Shown: one piece after another, positions 1-8,805 of the stretch
Position numbering within the stretch: the stretch's first letter is position 1
How the letters are laid out: every line of letters starts with the position of its first letter
Origin: an uncultured Methylococcaceae bacterium
GTDB taxonomy: Bacteria > Pseudomonadota > Gammaproteobacteria > Methylococcales > Methylococcaceae
Direction of reading: 5' to 3'
Length of the DNA stretch: 34,396 bases
Assembly (NCBI GenBank): GCA_903934875.1
Contig: CAIZPP010000178.1
Span: forward strand, 1-34,396
The notes under the pieces: model-generated
The model's input: only the letters and a program-made list of their open reading frames with translations
The model's database searches: none
Told to the model about the DNA's origin: nothing
Position numbers and translations under genes: made by a program

Positions 1-59
1 CATTCAGCATTCCTTCCATTTAAACGTATATCCAGCACCATCCATTAGCTATTAAGTAA

Positions 60-227
60 CTGACGTTACGCAGTCATCGCTAGAGGATGGCAACTTGTGG
101 AGTGCGGCGACTCGTCGCCGCTGGATGCAAAAGGCGGCGACTCGTCGCCGCTGGATGCAAAAGGCGGCGACGAGTCGCCGCACTCCACAACATCCGGGCT
201 ACAGCCTACAAGGTTGCGTAACATCAG
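60..227 (+). mobile_element. Family 1 MITE-like element carrying an inner palindrome
   Basis: A 168-bp non-coding element with terminal inverted repeats CTGACGTTACGCA on the left and its near-complement (CTGATGTTACGCA when read inwards) on the right. It is flanked by direct repeats TTAAGTAA (52-59 and 228-235), which look like an 8-bp target duplication. The insertion site appears to be within a family 2 repeat, whose end resumes at 231. Another copy lies at 12215-12352 in inverted orientation, and a short copy without the inner part starts at 34331. No ORF is present, so mobility would need a transposase supplied in trans. Confidence 0.75.
95..190. repeat. Inner palindromic unit nested in the family 1 element
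   Basis: A 96-bp palindromic block with ends TTGTGGAGTGCGGCGAC and its reverse complement. It contains two tandem copies of a 30-bp unit (105-134 and 135-164), each holding GGCGACTCGTCGCC, itself a hairpin. The inverted copy at 165-178 closes the structure. The same block with a single 30-bp unit (66 bp) lies at 12252-12317, at the identical position inside the family 1 element. The copy at 34331 lacks it, so it is a separable insertion. Confidence 0.75.
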
Positions 228-230
228 TTA

Positions 231-257
231 AGTAACTCTTTGATGTTGAGAACGCTA
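231..257 (+). repeat. Family 2 repeat, single end abutting the pqqE stop
   Basis: AGTAACTCTTTGATGTTGAG followed by AACGCTA matches the right end of the family 2 elements found at 31951-32072 and 34116-34237. The rest of the element to the left is interrupted by the family 1 insertion and diverged. The pqqE stop codon lies at its outer edge. Confidence 0.6.
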
Positions 258-1406
258 TTAAAAAGTCAAATTTTTAGAGTTTTTGGGGTTGCGGAAAACC
301 AAGGGCTTCGCAACAGCCGATTCGGCATCATGGCGGGCCTGGAAAATCGCCTCATAGACCCTCTGGCGGTCTGGGGACAGGCTGCATGCGGGGTCCGTGC
401 TGTTCATGTCGCCGGTGAGCAGGTAGGCTTGGCAACGGCAGCCGCCGAAGTCCTTGACCTTTTCGGGGCATGACCGGCAAGGTTCTTTCATCCACTCAAA
501 TCCGCGGAAGCGGTTGAAAGCGGGGGAATGGTGCCAGATTTCGTGTATGCTCAGGTCTTTGACATTGGGGCAGTTAAGCCCCGGCAATTCGCGGGCAGAG
601 TGGCAGGGCAGGGCTGTGCCGTCCGGGGCGATGGTGAGGAAAGTGGTGCCCCAGCCGTTCATGCAAGCTTTTGGGCGGTCTTCATAAAAGTCAGGGACCA
701 CGTAATATATCTTCATCTTACCCTTGACTTTTTCTTTGTAGGCCTGTGCGATGGCCTCGGCTTCCTCGAATTGCTCTTTCGTGGGCAATAACTGGTCGCG
801 GTTTAAGTGAGCCCAGCCGTAGTATTGGGTGTTGGCCAGTTCCAGGTAGTCCGCGCCCAAGTCATTGGCCATTTCCAGAATATCACGCATCTGGTGGATG
901 TTTTTACGGTGGATCACTACACACAGCACCATCGGGTAGCCGTTCTTTTTCACCAGCCGGGCGACTTCCCTTTTGTGGTCGTAGGATTCGGTGCCGGCCA
1001 GTTCATCGTTGAGGGTTTTTTCAGGCGACTGGATGCTGACCTGTATATGGTCGAGTCCTGCCTCCTTCAGTTCGACGATCTTGGCTTCGGTCATGCCGTA
1101 ACCGGAGGTTATCAGGTTGCTAAAGTAACCGAGTTTCCGTGCGTGCGCCACCAACACGGACAAATCCTGCCGGACCAGTGGCTCGCCGCCGGAAAAGCCC
1201 AGTTGCACAGAACCCATTGCCCGCGCCTCGCTGAGCACACGCAACCAGTCTTCGGTGCTTAACTCGTTATTGATGCGGGCAAAATTTATCGGGTTGGCGC
1301 AATAAGGGCATTGCAGCGGGCAACTGTAGGTCAGTTCCGCCAGCAACCAACGGGGAGGGGTGATCTTGCTGTTAACTGACCCAGCCATTTTCAATTGCGA
1401 CCTCAA
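258..1406 (-). CDS. pqqE: PqqA peptide cyclase, radical SAM enzyme PqqE
   Basis: Radical SAM enzyme that joins the side chains of Glu and Tyr in the PqqA peptide, the first carbon-carbon bond of pyrroloquinoline quinone; the family acts with PqqD as peptide chaperone. The 382-aa protein has the radical-SAM cluster motif C29-x3-C33-x2-C36 and the following SGGEPL motif. A Cys-rich C-terminal SPASM-type region (CMNGWG, LPCHS, LNCP, CRSCPEK, GGCRC, DPACSLSP) would bind auxiliary clusters. Length is normal for the family. The start at 1406 overlaps the pqqD end by 35 bp; an in-frame Met at 1388 would cut the overlap to 17 bp. Last gene of the pqqABCDE operon. Its stop codon sits at the edge of a family 2 repeat, so the last few residues may be repeat-derived. 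Confidence 0.96.
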   Translation of the reverse strand: MRSQLKMAGSVNSKITPPRWLLAELTYSCPLQCPYCANPINFARINNELSTEDWLRVLSEARAMGSVQLGFSGGEPLVRQDLSVLVAHARKLGYFSNLITSGYGMTEAKIVELKEAGLDHIQVSIQSPEKTLNDELAGTESYDHKREVARLVKKNGYPMVLCVVIHRKNIHQMRDILEMANDLGADYLELANTQYYGWAHLNRDQLLPTKEQFEEAEAIAQAYKEKVKGKMKIYYVVPDFYEDRPKACMNGWGTTFLTIAPDGTALPCHSARELPGLNCPNVKDLSIHEIWHHSPAFNRFRGFEWMKEPCRSCPEKVKDFGGCRCQAYLLTGDMNSTDPACSLSPDRQRVYEAIFQARHDAESAVAKPLVFRNPKNSKNLTF

Positions 1407-1638
1407 TGAATCCGAATATGTCGTTTTTCAAGCCTGTCTGGTTGAATTTTTCTTCAAGTTCGACAAGGATGTCTTCCGCAGTGTGTGTGCCGTCGCACAA
1501 TCTCAGTATTTCAGTGGACGGGACATTAAGCTCAACGATCCCTTCTGGATAAAGGATCACATGCTTTTGCTGGGCTTCCTCCCATTGCAAGCGGAGAAAA
1601 GGAGAGAAGCTTAATGGTTGGGTTGGATCCAGCGTCAT
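1372..1638 (-). CDS. pqqD: PQQ biosynthesis peptide chaperone PqqD
   Basis: Small RiPP-recognition protein (88 aa) that binds PqqA and presents it to PqqE. The sequence follows the PqqD pattern: an N-terminal stretch (PFLRLQWEEAQQKHVILYPE) leading to the beta hairpin, then EGIVELN, and a helical part with CDGTHTAEDIL and a C-terminal helix. Length matches the family, which is about 90 aa. It sits between pqqC (40 bp upstream) and pqqE (overlapping), so co-translation with pqqE is likely. Confidence 0.93.
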   Translation of the reverse strand: MTLDPTQPLSFSPFLRLQWEEAQQKHVILYPEGIVELNVPSTEILRLCDGTHTAEDILVELEEKFNQTGLKNDIFGFIEVAIENGWVS

Positions 1639-1678
1639 TTATACATTCCTGTTGACGGGCAGTTCATGGAAGTGCGCC

Positions 1679-2401
1679 CTACAGATTGAAATAGGGCGGT
1701 TTACGGTCAATATAGGCCAGCCACATGGCATCCAGCATGGTCCACAAAATGTCTAACTTGAATTGCAAAATTTCCAGGGCACGCTCCTGCTGCTGCCGGG
1801 TTACGAAATGCTCTAGCGTAATGGCGAGTCCGTGTTCCACGTCACGGCTGGCCTGGCTCACACGCTTGCGGAAGTATCCCAATCCCTCCGCTTCGATCCA
1901 AGGATATTTGTCCGGCCAGCCGGCCAGCCGTTGCTTGTGGATGGTAGGGGCAAACATTTCTGTCAACGAGGAGCAGGCCGCTTCTTGCCAAGGCGCGTTG
2001 CGGGCAAAATTGACATAGGCATCGACGGCGAATCTCACGCCAGGCAGGACATGTTGCAGCGACCATAACTCGTCGCGGGGTATGCCCACCGCTTCGCCCA
2101 AACGGGTCCATGCTTCTATGCCGCCGGCATCTTCACCCCAGCCGTCATGGTCATGGATGCGTTGAATCCACTGGCGGCGGGTGTTGCGGTCTGGGGTATT
2201 GGCGAGGATGTTGGCATCTTTGACAGGGATTATGATTTGGTAGTAAAACCGATTTGCTACCCATCCTTGGATTTGTTCTTTGTCTAGCGTACCTTCGGCC
2301 ATCGCCAAATGGTAAGGGTGATGGATATGGTAATACTTTTCTTTGGCCCGCAACTGAGCTTCAAACTCTTCGCGGCTCCAGGCTTGATTTTCGGTTGTCA
2401 T
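1679..2401 (-). CDS. pqqC: Pyrroloquinoline-quinone synthase PqqC
   Basis: Cofactor-free oxidase that catalyses the last step of PQQ formation, ring closure and eight-electron oxidation of AHQQ. The 240-aa protein is all-helical, of the heme-oxygenase-like fold. Hallmarks visible are the N-terminal YHIHHPYH segment, the [13 protein letters not shown] helix, the RIHDHDG motif and the [13 protein letters not shown] segment. Full length. It begins 10 bp after the pqqB stop, in the same operon. Confidence 0.95.
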   Translation of the reverse strand: MTTENQAWSREEFEAQLRAKEKYYHIHHPYHLAMAEGTLDKEQIQGWVANRFYYQIIIPVKDANILANTPDRNTRRQWIQRIHDHDGWGEDAGGIEAWTRLGEAVGIPRDELWSLQHVLPGVRFAVDAYVNFARNAPWQEAACSSLTEMFAPTIHKQRLAGWPDKYPWIEAEGLGYFRKRVSQASRDVEHGLAITLEHFVTRQQQERALEILQFKLDILWTMLDAMWLAYIDRKPPYFNL

Positions 2402-2410
2402 GTGTTTGCC

Positions 2411-3325
2411 TCACAGGTTGATTTCCATGCCGTCGAAAGAGACTTCGATACCGGCTTCATCCAGCGTTTTCCTCTCCGACGAATCTTCATCCAAAATCGG
2501 GTTGGTGTTGTTAATGTGGATCAATATTTTCCGCTTTGTGGTGGCCGAGTTCAAGAATTCAATCATGCCCCCAGCTCCAGATTGGGGCAAATGTCCCATG
2601 TCCAAGGCCAGTTTGTCGCATATACCGGCTTGCGCCATTTCGTCATGCCGCCAGAAGGTGCCATCGACCAGAACGCAATCGGCTTCTTGCAGTGTTTGTG
2701 CAACATGCGGTTCGATTTCGCCCAGTCCCGGCGCATAATAAAGTTTCCGCCCGGTGGAAATCTGTTCGATGACAACGCCTAGGTTGTCGCCGGGATGCGG
2801 GTCATGCCTGTGGGGAGAGTAAGGCGGGGCCTTGCTTTTCAGCGCATGGGTGTGAATGCGCAGATCATCAATCAACGGAATGGAGAAGCCGCTTCCGTCC
2901 AAGTGCACAGGATGATGGTTCACCGTACAGTAATGTTCAAGCATCGCAAACAGCGGGAAACCGGTGGAGAGATCCTGCTTGACCATTTCGGTGCAATAAA
3001 TTTCAAGTGGAACAGTGGATTCCCGCAGCATCAACAGGCCGGTTGTGTGGTCTATTTGACTGTCGATGAGCAAGATCGCCTTGATGCCGCTGTCCCTAAT
3101 GCCTTGTCTGGGTTGGATTTCGGGAAAGGCTTCCAGTTGCGCACGAATATCCGGTGAGGCATTGAACAATAACCAACTGCTGCCATCGCTGCTGACTGCG
3201 ATGGACGATTGTGTGCGGCGCTTGGCATTCATTTCGCCTGAGCGTACTCGCTTGCAGTTGTGGCAGTTGCAGTTCCATTGAGGGAATCCGCCACCAGCAC
3301 CAGAGCCCAAAACTCTTATTTTCAT
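2411..3325 (-). CDS. pqqB: PQQ biosynthesis protein PqqB, metallo-beta-lactamase fold
   Basis: A 304-aa member of the metallo-beta-lactamase fold. In the PQQ pathway PqqB is reported as an iron-dependent hydroxylase acting on the Glu-Tyr derived intermediate. The sequence starts [19 protein letters not shown], with a Cys cluster C19-x-C21-x2-C24 typical of PqqB, then a divergent metal-binding loop ([11 protein letters not shown]). Full length. It follows pqqA after a hairpin terminator at 3391-3430, so it is probably expressed by partial read-through. Confidence 0.95.
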   Translation of the reverse strand: MKIRVLGSGAGGGFPQWNCNCHNCKRVRSGEMNAKRRTQSSIAVSSDGSSWLLFNASPDIRAQLEAFPEIQPRQGIRDSGIKAILLIDSQIDHTTGLLMLRESTVPLEIYCTEMVKQDLSTGFPLFAMLEHYCTVNHHPVHLDGSGFSIPLIDDLRIHTHALKSKAPPYSPHRHDPHPGDNLGVVIEQISTGRKLYYAPGLGEIEPHVAQTLQEADCVLVDGTFWRHDEMAQAGICDKLALDMGHLPQSGAGGMIEFLNSATTKRKILIHINNTNPILDEDSSERKTLDEAGIEVSFDGMEINL

Positions 3326-3390
3326 AGACTTTGTGAAGTTAAATAGGCGGTCAGGTTGATTTCATGGGTCGACTAAAGTCGGCGCTTAAA

Positions 3391-3430
3391 GAAAAACGGG
3401 GCCACACATCCAAGGTGTGGACCCCGTTTC
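3391..3430 (-). terminator. Intrinsic terminator/attenuator between pqqA and pqqB
   Basis: On the minus strand AAACGGGG and CCACACC pair with GTGTGG and CCCCGTTT around a 6-nt loop, followed by a T-rich tract. This gives a long GC-rich stem plus U-run directly after pqqA. A terminator here would make pqqA mRNA more abundant than pqqBCDE, as expected when PqqA is a consumed substrate peptide. Confidence 0.8.
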
Positions 3431-3447
3431 CCAAAATCAACACCGAA

Positions 3448-3522
3448 TCAACGGTTGCAGATGTACATCGTGACTTCGAAGCCAAAACGCAGATCGGTGT
3501 AGCTAGGTGTTTCCCATTTCAT
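3448..3522 (-). CDS. pqqA: Coenzyme PQQ precursor peptide PqqA
   Basis: A 24-aa ribosomal peptide that is the backbone donor of PQQ. It begins [20 protein letters not shown] and ends ICNR. E16 and Y20, spaced E-x3-Y, are the residues cross-linked by PqqE. A strong ribosome binding site (GGAGG, 3531-3535 on the complement) lies 8 bp before the ATG. It is first in the operon, behind a sigma70-like promoter and ahead of a hairpin terminator. The length equals the typical 23-24 aa. Confidence 0.97.
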   Translation of the reverse strand: MKWETPSYTDLRFGFEVTMYICNR

Positions 3523-3581
3523 GTCGCCTACCTCCAAAAGTGGTTGTCAGGGGTTTTCGCTTTTGATTAAGCTCACTGTAA

Positions 3582-3610
3582 AGTATACGTTGGGCGGTGG
3601 TTCAACGCAA
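3582..3610 (-). promoter_or_regulatory. Sigma70-like promoter of pqqA
   Basis: On the minus strand TTGCGT (3610-3605) is followed after 17 bp by TATACT (3587-3582), about 60 bp before the pqqA ATG. Hexamers and spacing fit a housekeeping promoter. Prediction by eye only. Confidence 0.5.
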
Positions 3611-3773
3611 TAGTGGAACTAATCAATAGGAAGTGCAAGTTTTATTTGCATACATCCCGGTATAATGGACACATGAGATCAACAATGGTTCCATTTTGGC
3701 TTATGGCAACGGGGCGGTGCATGGGCGACTGCCGTCCACCTACAATTTCAACAATCTACACAGGACCTATTCA

Positions 3774-4397
3774 GTGATACACGAAGCAATCAATTGGCTG
3801 GTTTCCACCATCGGTGCGATGGGCTATGCGGGGATTTTTTTGCTGATGGCGATGGAAAGCTCGGTTTTCCCCATCCCCAGTGAAGTGGTTATGCCTCCTG
3901 CCGGCTATTTGGTCCAGCAGGGCAAGATGGACATGCTGTGGGTGATACTGAGCGGCACTGCGGGCAGTCTGGTCGGAGCCTATGCCAATTACTTCGCTGC
4001 CCGTTATCTGGGTCGGCCACTGCTATTAAAATACGGTAAATATGTTTGGATTACCGAGGCACACTTCCAACAAGTAGAGAATTATTTTAATCAGCACGGG
4101 GAAATTTCGACATTCATTGGGCGCTTGCTGCCTGTGGTCAGGCATTTGATATCCTTGCCAGCGGGACTGGCCGGCATGAACCATCTCAAGTTCACCGCTT
4201 ACACCTTGTTGGGTGCTGCGATATGGGTGTCCGTGTTGACTGGGATTGGCTATCTCATAGGCGAGAATCAAGAATTGATCCTACGTTATTCCCACCAGGC
4301 GGTGGTTGATGTGATTATTTTCTGCGCATTACTGGCAGCAGCCTACATTTGGCTGCATAGGCGCAAGATGGCGCGGGCATCGGCGGGAGGGGAATAA
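3774..4397 (+). CDS. DedA family (SNARE-associated) inner-membrane protein
   Basis: Integral membrane protein of the DedA/VTT family, whose members are implicated in flipping polyprenyl or lipid phosphates and in membrane homeostasis. The 207-aa product begins with a GTG codon at 3774 preceded by AGGA; a longer TTG-initiated form from 3696 is less likely. Visible family features are the E-x9-P motif (MESSVFPIPSEVVMPPAGYL) near the N-terminus, the glycine-rich GTAGSLVGAYANYFAARYLG segment, and the conserved FIGRLLPVVRHLISLPAG motif with arginines. At least four hydrophobic segments are seen. A TATAAT box lies at 3661. It ends 3 bp before the downstream dehydrogenase, so the two are probably co-transcribed. 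Confidence 0.88.
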   Translation: MIHEAINWLVSTIGAMGYAGIFLLMAMESSVFPIPSEVVMPPAGYLVQQGKMDMLWVILSGTAGSLVGAYANYFAARYLGRPLLLKYGKYVWITEAHFQQVENYFNQHGEISTFIGRLLPVVRHLISLPAGLAGMNHLKFTAYTLLGAAIWVSVLTGIGYLIGENQELILRYSHQAVVDVIIFCALLAAAYIWLHRRKMARASAGGE

Positions 4398-4400
4398 ACC

Positions 4401-5591
4401 ATGCCTATGCCCCCATTCTCAATCAGCCGTTTGCCGTCCATCCTGTTTGGCGAAGGGCAAATCAAGCAACTGCCGGCTTTGCTACGCCAGTTTGGCCAAC
4501 AAGCCCTTGTGGTGACGGGTGCCCGTTCCTTCAGGCAATCCCCTGCCTGGGATCGGCTGATGCAGGGTTTGGCTGAAGTGGGAGTGGGCTTTGAGGAGTT
4601 GATCGTCAGCGGCGAGCCTTCGCCTGCGGTGGTGGACGAGGCTGTGGTCCGTTATATTGGCCGGGGGACGCAAGTTGTGGTCGGCATAGGCGGTGGCAGC
4701 GTGTTGGATGCCGCCAAGGCCATCGCCGGTTTGTTGCCGCACGGGAACTCGGTCATGGACCATCTGGAGGGAGTGGGGCGGAACATCCCCTACCTAGGCC
4801 CGTCCATTCCCTTTATTGCCGTGCCCACCACTGCCGGGGCGGGTAGCGAGGCCACCAAAAATTCGGTGTTAAGCATTGCCGGCAAATTCAAGAAGTCATT
4901 CCGACACGAATGCCTGGTTGCGCAATACGCGGTGGTTGATCCCGAGTTGTTGGTCACTTGTCCGCCGGATTTGATTGCTGCGGATGGCATGGATGCCTTC
5001 ACTCAGTTGTTGGAGTCTTTTGTGTCCGCCCGCGCCAACCCGTACACCGATGCCTTGGCAAAAAGTGGGATACAGGCTTTCGGCGAGGGTTTTTTTGCCG
5101 CCTGGCACGGGGGTGATGGTGAAGCGGCCCGTTCGGGCCGGGTTTCCATTGCCTATGCCGCGCTGTTGTCGGGCATAACTTTGGCGCAGGCCGGCTTGGG
5201 TTCTGTGCATGGCTTGGCCGCGCCGTTGGGGGCGTTTTATCCCATCCCCCACGGCTTGGTTTGTGGAACCTTGGTGGCCGAGGCCACGGCTGTCAATATT
5301 CGCGCTTTGCAAGAACGCTCATGGGGGAACCCAGCGTTGGAAAAATATGCGCAAGTCCCCGTCCTGCTGTGTAGGCGGACTTTTGCCAACAAAGTGGAAG
5401 CGTGGACCGAACTGGTTGCTTTATTGCGTCAATGGACCGAAACACTGGGCTTGAAAAGATTGGGTGAATTTGGTGTCGAACCCGGCCATGTGGACAGGAT
5501 TGTCGCCAATGCCCGTGGCAACAGCATGTTGACCAACCCGGTGCTGCTGACCGACGCGGAAATTGCCGAAATTGTCAGGGCGAGGTTGTAG
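4401..5591 (+). CDS. Iron-containing (group III) alcohol dehydrogenase
   Basis: A 396-aa NAD(P)-dependent dehydrogenase of the Fe-ADH family. It has the cofactor motif GIGGGSVLDAAKA (residues 95-107) and the PTTAGAGSEAT segment. Metal ligand positions are D198, H270 and H284. The fourth usual ligand, His four residues after the Asp, is Gln (Q202, in DGMDAFTQLLESF). Substrate cannot be assigned; an alcohol/aldehyde role fits the PQQ and one-carbon context. It follows the DedA gene by 3 bp and converges on the TPR gene, with only 6 bp between the two stops. Confidence 0.88.
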   Translation: MPMPPFSISRLPSILFGEGQIKQLPALLRQFGQQALVVTGARSFRQSPAWDRLMQGLAEVGVGFEELIVSGEPSPAVVDEAVVRYIGRGTQVVVGIGGGSVLDAAKAIAGLLPHGNSVMDHLEGVGRNIPYLGPSIPFIAVPTTAGAGSEATKNSVLSIAGKFKKSFRHECLVAQYAVVDPELLVTCPPDLIAADGMDAFTQLLESFVSARANPYTDALAKSGIQAFGEGFFAAWHGGDGEAARSGRVSIAYAALLSGITLAQAGLGSVHGLAAPLGAFYPIPHGLVCGTLVAEATAVNIRALQERSWGNPALEKYAQVPVLLCRRTFANKVEAWTELVALLRQWTETLGLKRLGEFGVEPGHVDRIVANARGNSMLTNPVLLTDAEIAEIVRARL

Positions 5592-5597
5592 TTTTAG

Positions 5598-7688
5598 TCA
5601 ACAAGCGAGTTGACGGGCGGTGAGGAAGTCTTCTTCTGCCACATCGCGCAAGCCGGGCAGATCCGCTAAACCGACGTACCAGAGGTCTTGGCGCTGCTCT
5701 TCGCCCAGTTCTGCCTCGTCGTGCTCGTCGTGTTTGAAGTGCAGCGAGGGGGCTTGCCCGGTTTTCTCGGTGTCGATGACCGGCGACAAGTCGGGGTAGA
5801 GTTGTAGCTCCCACGACCAATCGACGCTATCGCCAGCACGGGCGTGGGCGCGTTGGCGGTGGACGCGCAACACGCCGTCGCCTTCGTAGCGCTCCCAACC
5901 GGCATCGAAACACCCCGCCGCCGCCCGCCAATCTTGCTCGGCGGCTTGCAACAAGGCGGTTTCAATCAGCTTGGCGCTGCTGTCCGGCAGGTTTTGCAAT
6001 TCTTGCCTTGCCCGTGCCAAGCCACCGTTGAGCTTGCGTCGCCACACTGAGGTTCGGCCCAAGCCGGGGGATTGCGACAGGTCGATGCCGCTGATGTCGG
6101 CCAGCGCGGACAGACTGCCGCCGGGTTTTTCCTGATAGGGTCTTAGCCGTTGTGGCGGAAGGGATTCGCCGTTCTTGGCGAGGCGCAAGCGGTTTCGTAT
6201 TTTGTCCAACGTATCTTTATTCTTTGGATCATCGTAGTTAGCCACATGCTCGGCCCACAGCAAGGCTTTCTCCGCCTCATCCAACCGACCCAAGTCGATC
6301 AGCGTGTCGGTCAAGGCCGTGTTCAGCACCGGTTCGTCGTTGAAATGTTCCTGCGCTTGGCGATACACCTGCACGGCTAGCTCTCGTTGTCCGCTGGTGC
6401 GCAGGGTGTTAGCCAAATCATTCCAGCAAACCGGGCTTTTGGGAAACAGCCGGATGGCCTCGCGGTAAACCGCCTCGCCCAAATCGGCTTGGTCGTGCAA
6501 CAGCAGGGCGTGGGCTAATTCGGTGTGGCGGTAAACATCGTGAGGGAAGCGGCGGCGGGCATGCCATAGCACCGCTTCGGCCCGCCGCCAGTCGCCTTCG
6601 GCTTCCAAGGCTTTCGCCAACAGGCTCCAAGTATAAGGATTGCTAGGTTCCCATAACGCCGCTTCGTGGGCCAGTTCCCGTGCCCAAATCGGATCGTGGT
6701 CTATGAGTTGATCGCCGAGATTGCAGAAGCTGCGGGCCATATAGTAGCTGTCCCCGCTTTCGCGGCAATACTGGCGGCTGCGCTCGACAAAGGCTTGCAA
6801 TTGCGGACGCACCCCTTGGTAATCAGTTTTGATGCGAGGTAGCAAATCCCTGAGTTCATCAACATGGGGCGCTCTCAAATAGCTTTTGCCACGGTTCTCC
6901 CCGCCCGCTTTGAAGGCCAATGGATAGCGCTGATTCAGCCAGTTGCGCACCGACTGCGAAACTTCCCGTCCGCCTAAAACCGTACGAAACTGCCGCCCCC
7001 ATTGCTCCTTGTCGATCAGATACACTGCGGCGAGAAAATCCAATTCGTCCAGCCACAGCTTGCCTTTCTGGTCGCCATGACGTGCCAAGGCTTCGGCAAA
7101 CTCCAACTCCCCGCGCAGCAGTGCCTTGGGCAGGCCATGCTCCACCGTGCCTTTGTCATCGGCGGGCATTTGCGCCAAACCCATTAGCGCGGTGCGGACA
7201 TGGACCAAGGGCTTGCCGCGTTTGACGATGCCCAGCCACAGCGGCAGTAGCTTGCGGTTGGCTTGGCCGTGGGCCAAAGCCACGAGCAAAGTCGATTCCG
7301 GGTCGCGGCTGGAACCAAAATAAAATTGGCGTAGCCAAATGCGCAGGCTGGTGCAGTGTTCCGCGCACCAAGCGCGGGTTTGCGGCAGGGGTAGCAGAAC
7401 CACAGCGCGGAAGGCTTCCACTAAAGCATCGGTGAAACGCTTCCCGCGCAAATTTTCAGGTTTAGGTTTGTTATAGTGTTCCTGCAACCAAAGTCCCATT
7501 GCTTCGTCGGCTTGGTGGACTTCGTCTGGTTTTAGTAAGCGTTGCAAGGCATCAGCGGGCCGTGCGCGGTTAAACGGACCTAGATACACGCTCTCGGTGA
7601 GCAGGTTATCCAGCGCAGCGACGGCGTTTTCCTTGAAGCTTTGCCTCCAGCGCAACACTGCAGGGCTTTCCGCGATTACCGCATTCAT
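5598..7688 (-). CDS. TPR-repeat protein of unknown function
   Basis: A 696-aa protein, apparently cytoplasmic, with no signal peptide or membrane segments seen. The N-terminal ~310 residues are helical and not recognised. Residues about 315-500 contain tandem tetratricopeptide-like repeats (for example WSLLAKALEAEGDWRRAEAV and WNDLANTLRTSGQRELAVQV), then a charged C-terminal part. The ATG overlaps the stop of the upstream unknown gene by 4 bp (ATGA), so the two are translationally coupled and probably act together. The neighbourhood (Uma2 nuclease, two toxin-antitoxin-like pairs, broken nuclease) is that of an accessory or defence island. No catalytic motif was identified and the function is unknown. 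Confidence 0.8.
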   Translation of the reverse strand: MNAVIAESPAVLRWRQSFKENAVAALDNLLTESVYLGPFNRARPADALQRLLKPDEVHQADEAMGLWLQEHYNKPKPENLRGKRFTDALVEAFRAVVLLPLPQTRAWCAEHCTSLRIWLRQFYFGSSRDPESTLLVALAHGQANRKLLPLWLGIVKRGKPLVHVRTALMGLAQMPADDKGTVEHGLPKALLRGELEFAEALARHGDQKGKLWLDELDFLAAVYLIDKEQWGRQFRTVLGGREVSQSVRNWLNQRYPLAFKAGGENRGKSYLRAPHVDELRDLLPRIKTDYQGVRPQLQAFVERSRQYCRESGDSYYMARSFCNLGDQLIDHDPIWARELAHEAALWEPSNPYTWSLLAKALEAEGDWRRAEAVLWHARRRFPHDVYRHTELAHALLLHDQADLGEAVYREAIRLFPKSPVCWNDLANTLRTSGQRELAVQVYRQAQEHFNDEPVLNTALTDTLIDLGRLDEAEKALLWAEHVANYDDPKNKDTLDKIRNRLRLAKNGESLPPQRLRPYQEKPGGSLSALADISGIDLSQSPGLGRTSVWRRKLNGGLARARQELQNLPDSSAKLIETALLQAAEQDWRAAAGCFDAGWERYEGDGVLRVHRQRAHARAGDSVDWSWELQLYPDLSPVIDTEKTGQAPSLHFKHDEHDEAELGEEQRQDLWYVGLADLPGLRDVAEEDFLTARQLAC

Positions 7689-8782
7689 AGTGCGGCACTC
7701 GATAGATTGCTGCCGAAATCTTCGCGGTCATATTGCAAGCGCAACCAAGGTAGATGGAAACTCCGCGCTCGTTCAAAGGGCATGGCTAGCGGCTGCTGGA
7801 TGACTCCCACCCGATAGAGATGCTCCGGTTTATAGTCGATGCGTGGGTGCAGAAGCTCGATCCCCATCTGATAGTCGCTTTCGGAATCTTCCAACCCAAG
7901 GTTCAGTGTATGGCCGTAGGGGGTTTCGCCACAAGTAGGCGCGGGGATGGGGGTGGGGAAAAAGTATTGCGAAAAACCGCCATCCAAAACGGTGGGAATA
8001 GCCGGATGCCCCATGTTGTTTTCTAAGGCTTGGATGACTTCTTCTACAGTATAGCGCATCAGGAAAATATCCACAGGCCCCAAGAAAGCAGGGTCATAGT
8101 GTCCCAAGCCTAGCCGGTTGCGCAGGCGGTCAGCCCAGTCGCCCGTGGCATCGGCAAGAATATCCTCGACTTCCAGTTCGGTGGTCGCAAATAGCGGGCG
8201 CTGGTCACGTTCTTCATTCCATACCGTCAACAGGCGCTCCAAAAATGCGCGGGCATTGCCGTCACCTTTTCCGAACGCATCAATTTGCGTACGGACAAAC
8301 TCAGGAGATGTATTGTTAACTAGGCTGCAAGGCCAAGCTGCGCGCTCAACGCGTACAAGGTAAAGTCTAGGTTCAATTTGGCGCAGGCGGTTGAACTCGT
8401 TTTCTCGGCGAAAAGTCCAAAGAAGTTTCGATTCTTTACGGTCGATTTCCAATTCTTCCTTAAGATAATCAGCATGTTTGTCTTGCCAGTCGTCGAATCG
8501 GCTAATCGAGTTTCCATCCAAATACGTCCGATACAGTGCCCTGACTGCATCGATAGGGCGTTCATCCAGCAGAAAATTTTCAATCTGGGCGTATTCTTCC
8601 CTATCCGTTGTCACGTCGGACAGCCGACTGGTGAAGTAGGGTTGTAGGCTTGGAAATAGCTTAATGTCCATTACCGTATCAAATATATATGATTTTTCTA
8701 ACCTATTGTTAAAGCAGAGGTTAAATGATTTTGGCGAGGGTCCCGGTTCTGCCCTCAAAACAATTTTGTATACTACACCCAT
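7685..8782 (-). CDS. Uncharacterised protein coupled to the TPR gene
   Basis: A 365-aa protein that I do not recognise. The sequence is soluble and acidic with no signal peptide; a central part contains LEVEDILADATGDWADRLRNR, and the C-terminal half has an extended, Pro/Tyr-rich region. The ATG at 8782 has an AGGG element 6 bp upstream; an internal Met at 8671 (MDIKLFPSL) could be the true start because the intervening sequence is AT-rich and low in conservation signals. The 3' end overlaps the TPR gene (ATGA). It begins 23 bp after the Uma2 gene, so the three may form one transcript. Confidence 0.7.
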   Translation of the reverse strand: MGVVYKIVLRAEPGPSPKSFNLCFNNRLEKSYIFDTVMDIKLFPSLQPYFTSRLSDVTTDREEYAQIENFLLDERPIDAVRALYRTYLDGNSISRFDDWQDKHADYLKEELEIDRKESKLLWTFRRENEFNRLRQIEPRLYLVRVERAAWPCSLVNNTSPEFVRTQIDAFGKGDGNARAFLERLLTVWNEERDQRPLFATTELEVEDILADATGDWADRLRNRLGLGHYDPAFLGPVDIFLMRYTVEEVIQALENNMGHPAIPTVLDGGFSQYFFPTPIPAPTCGETPYGHTLNLGLEDSESDYQMGIELLHPRIDYKPEHLYRVGVIQQPLAMPFERARSFHLPWLRLQYDREDFGSNLSSAAL

Positions 8783-8805
8783 TTAACCCTGCGGTAAAAT
8801 CCCAC

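Noticed and set aside
105-164. Tandem 30-bp repeats resembling a short CRISPR array
   Set aside because: The two units are directly adjacent without unique spacers, are GC-rich self-palindromes and lie inside a MITE-like element; no cas gene is nearby.
3696-3773. TTG-initiated extension of the DedA protein
   Set aside because: It adds 26 hydrophilic residues not typical of DedA, and the GTG at 3774 has a better ribosome binding site.
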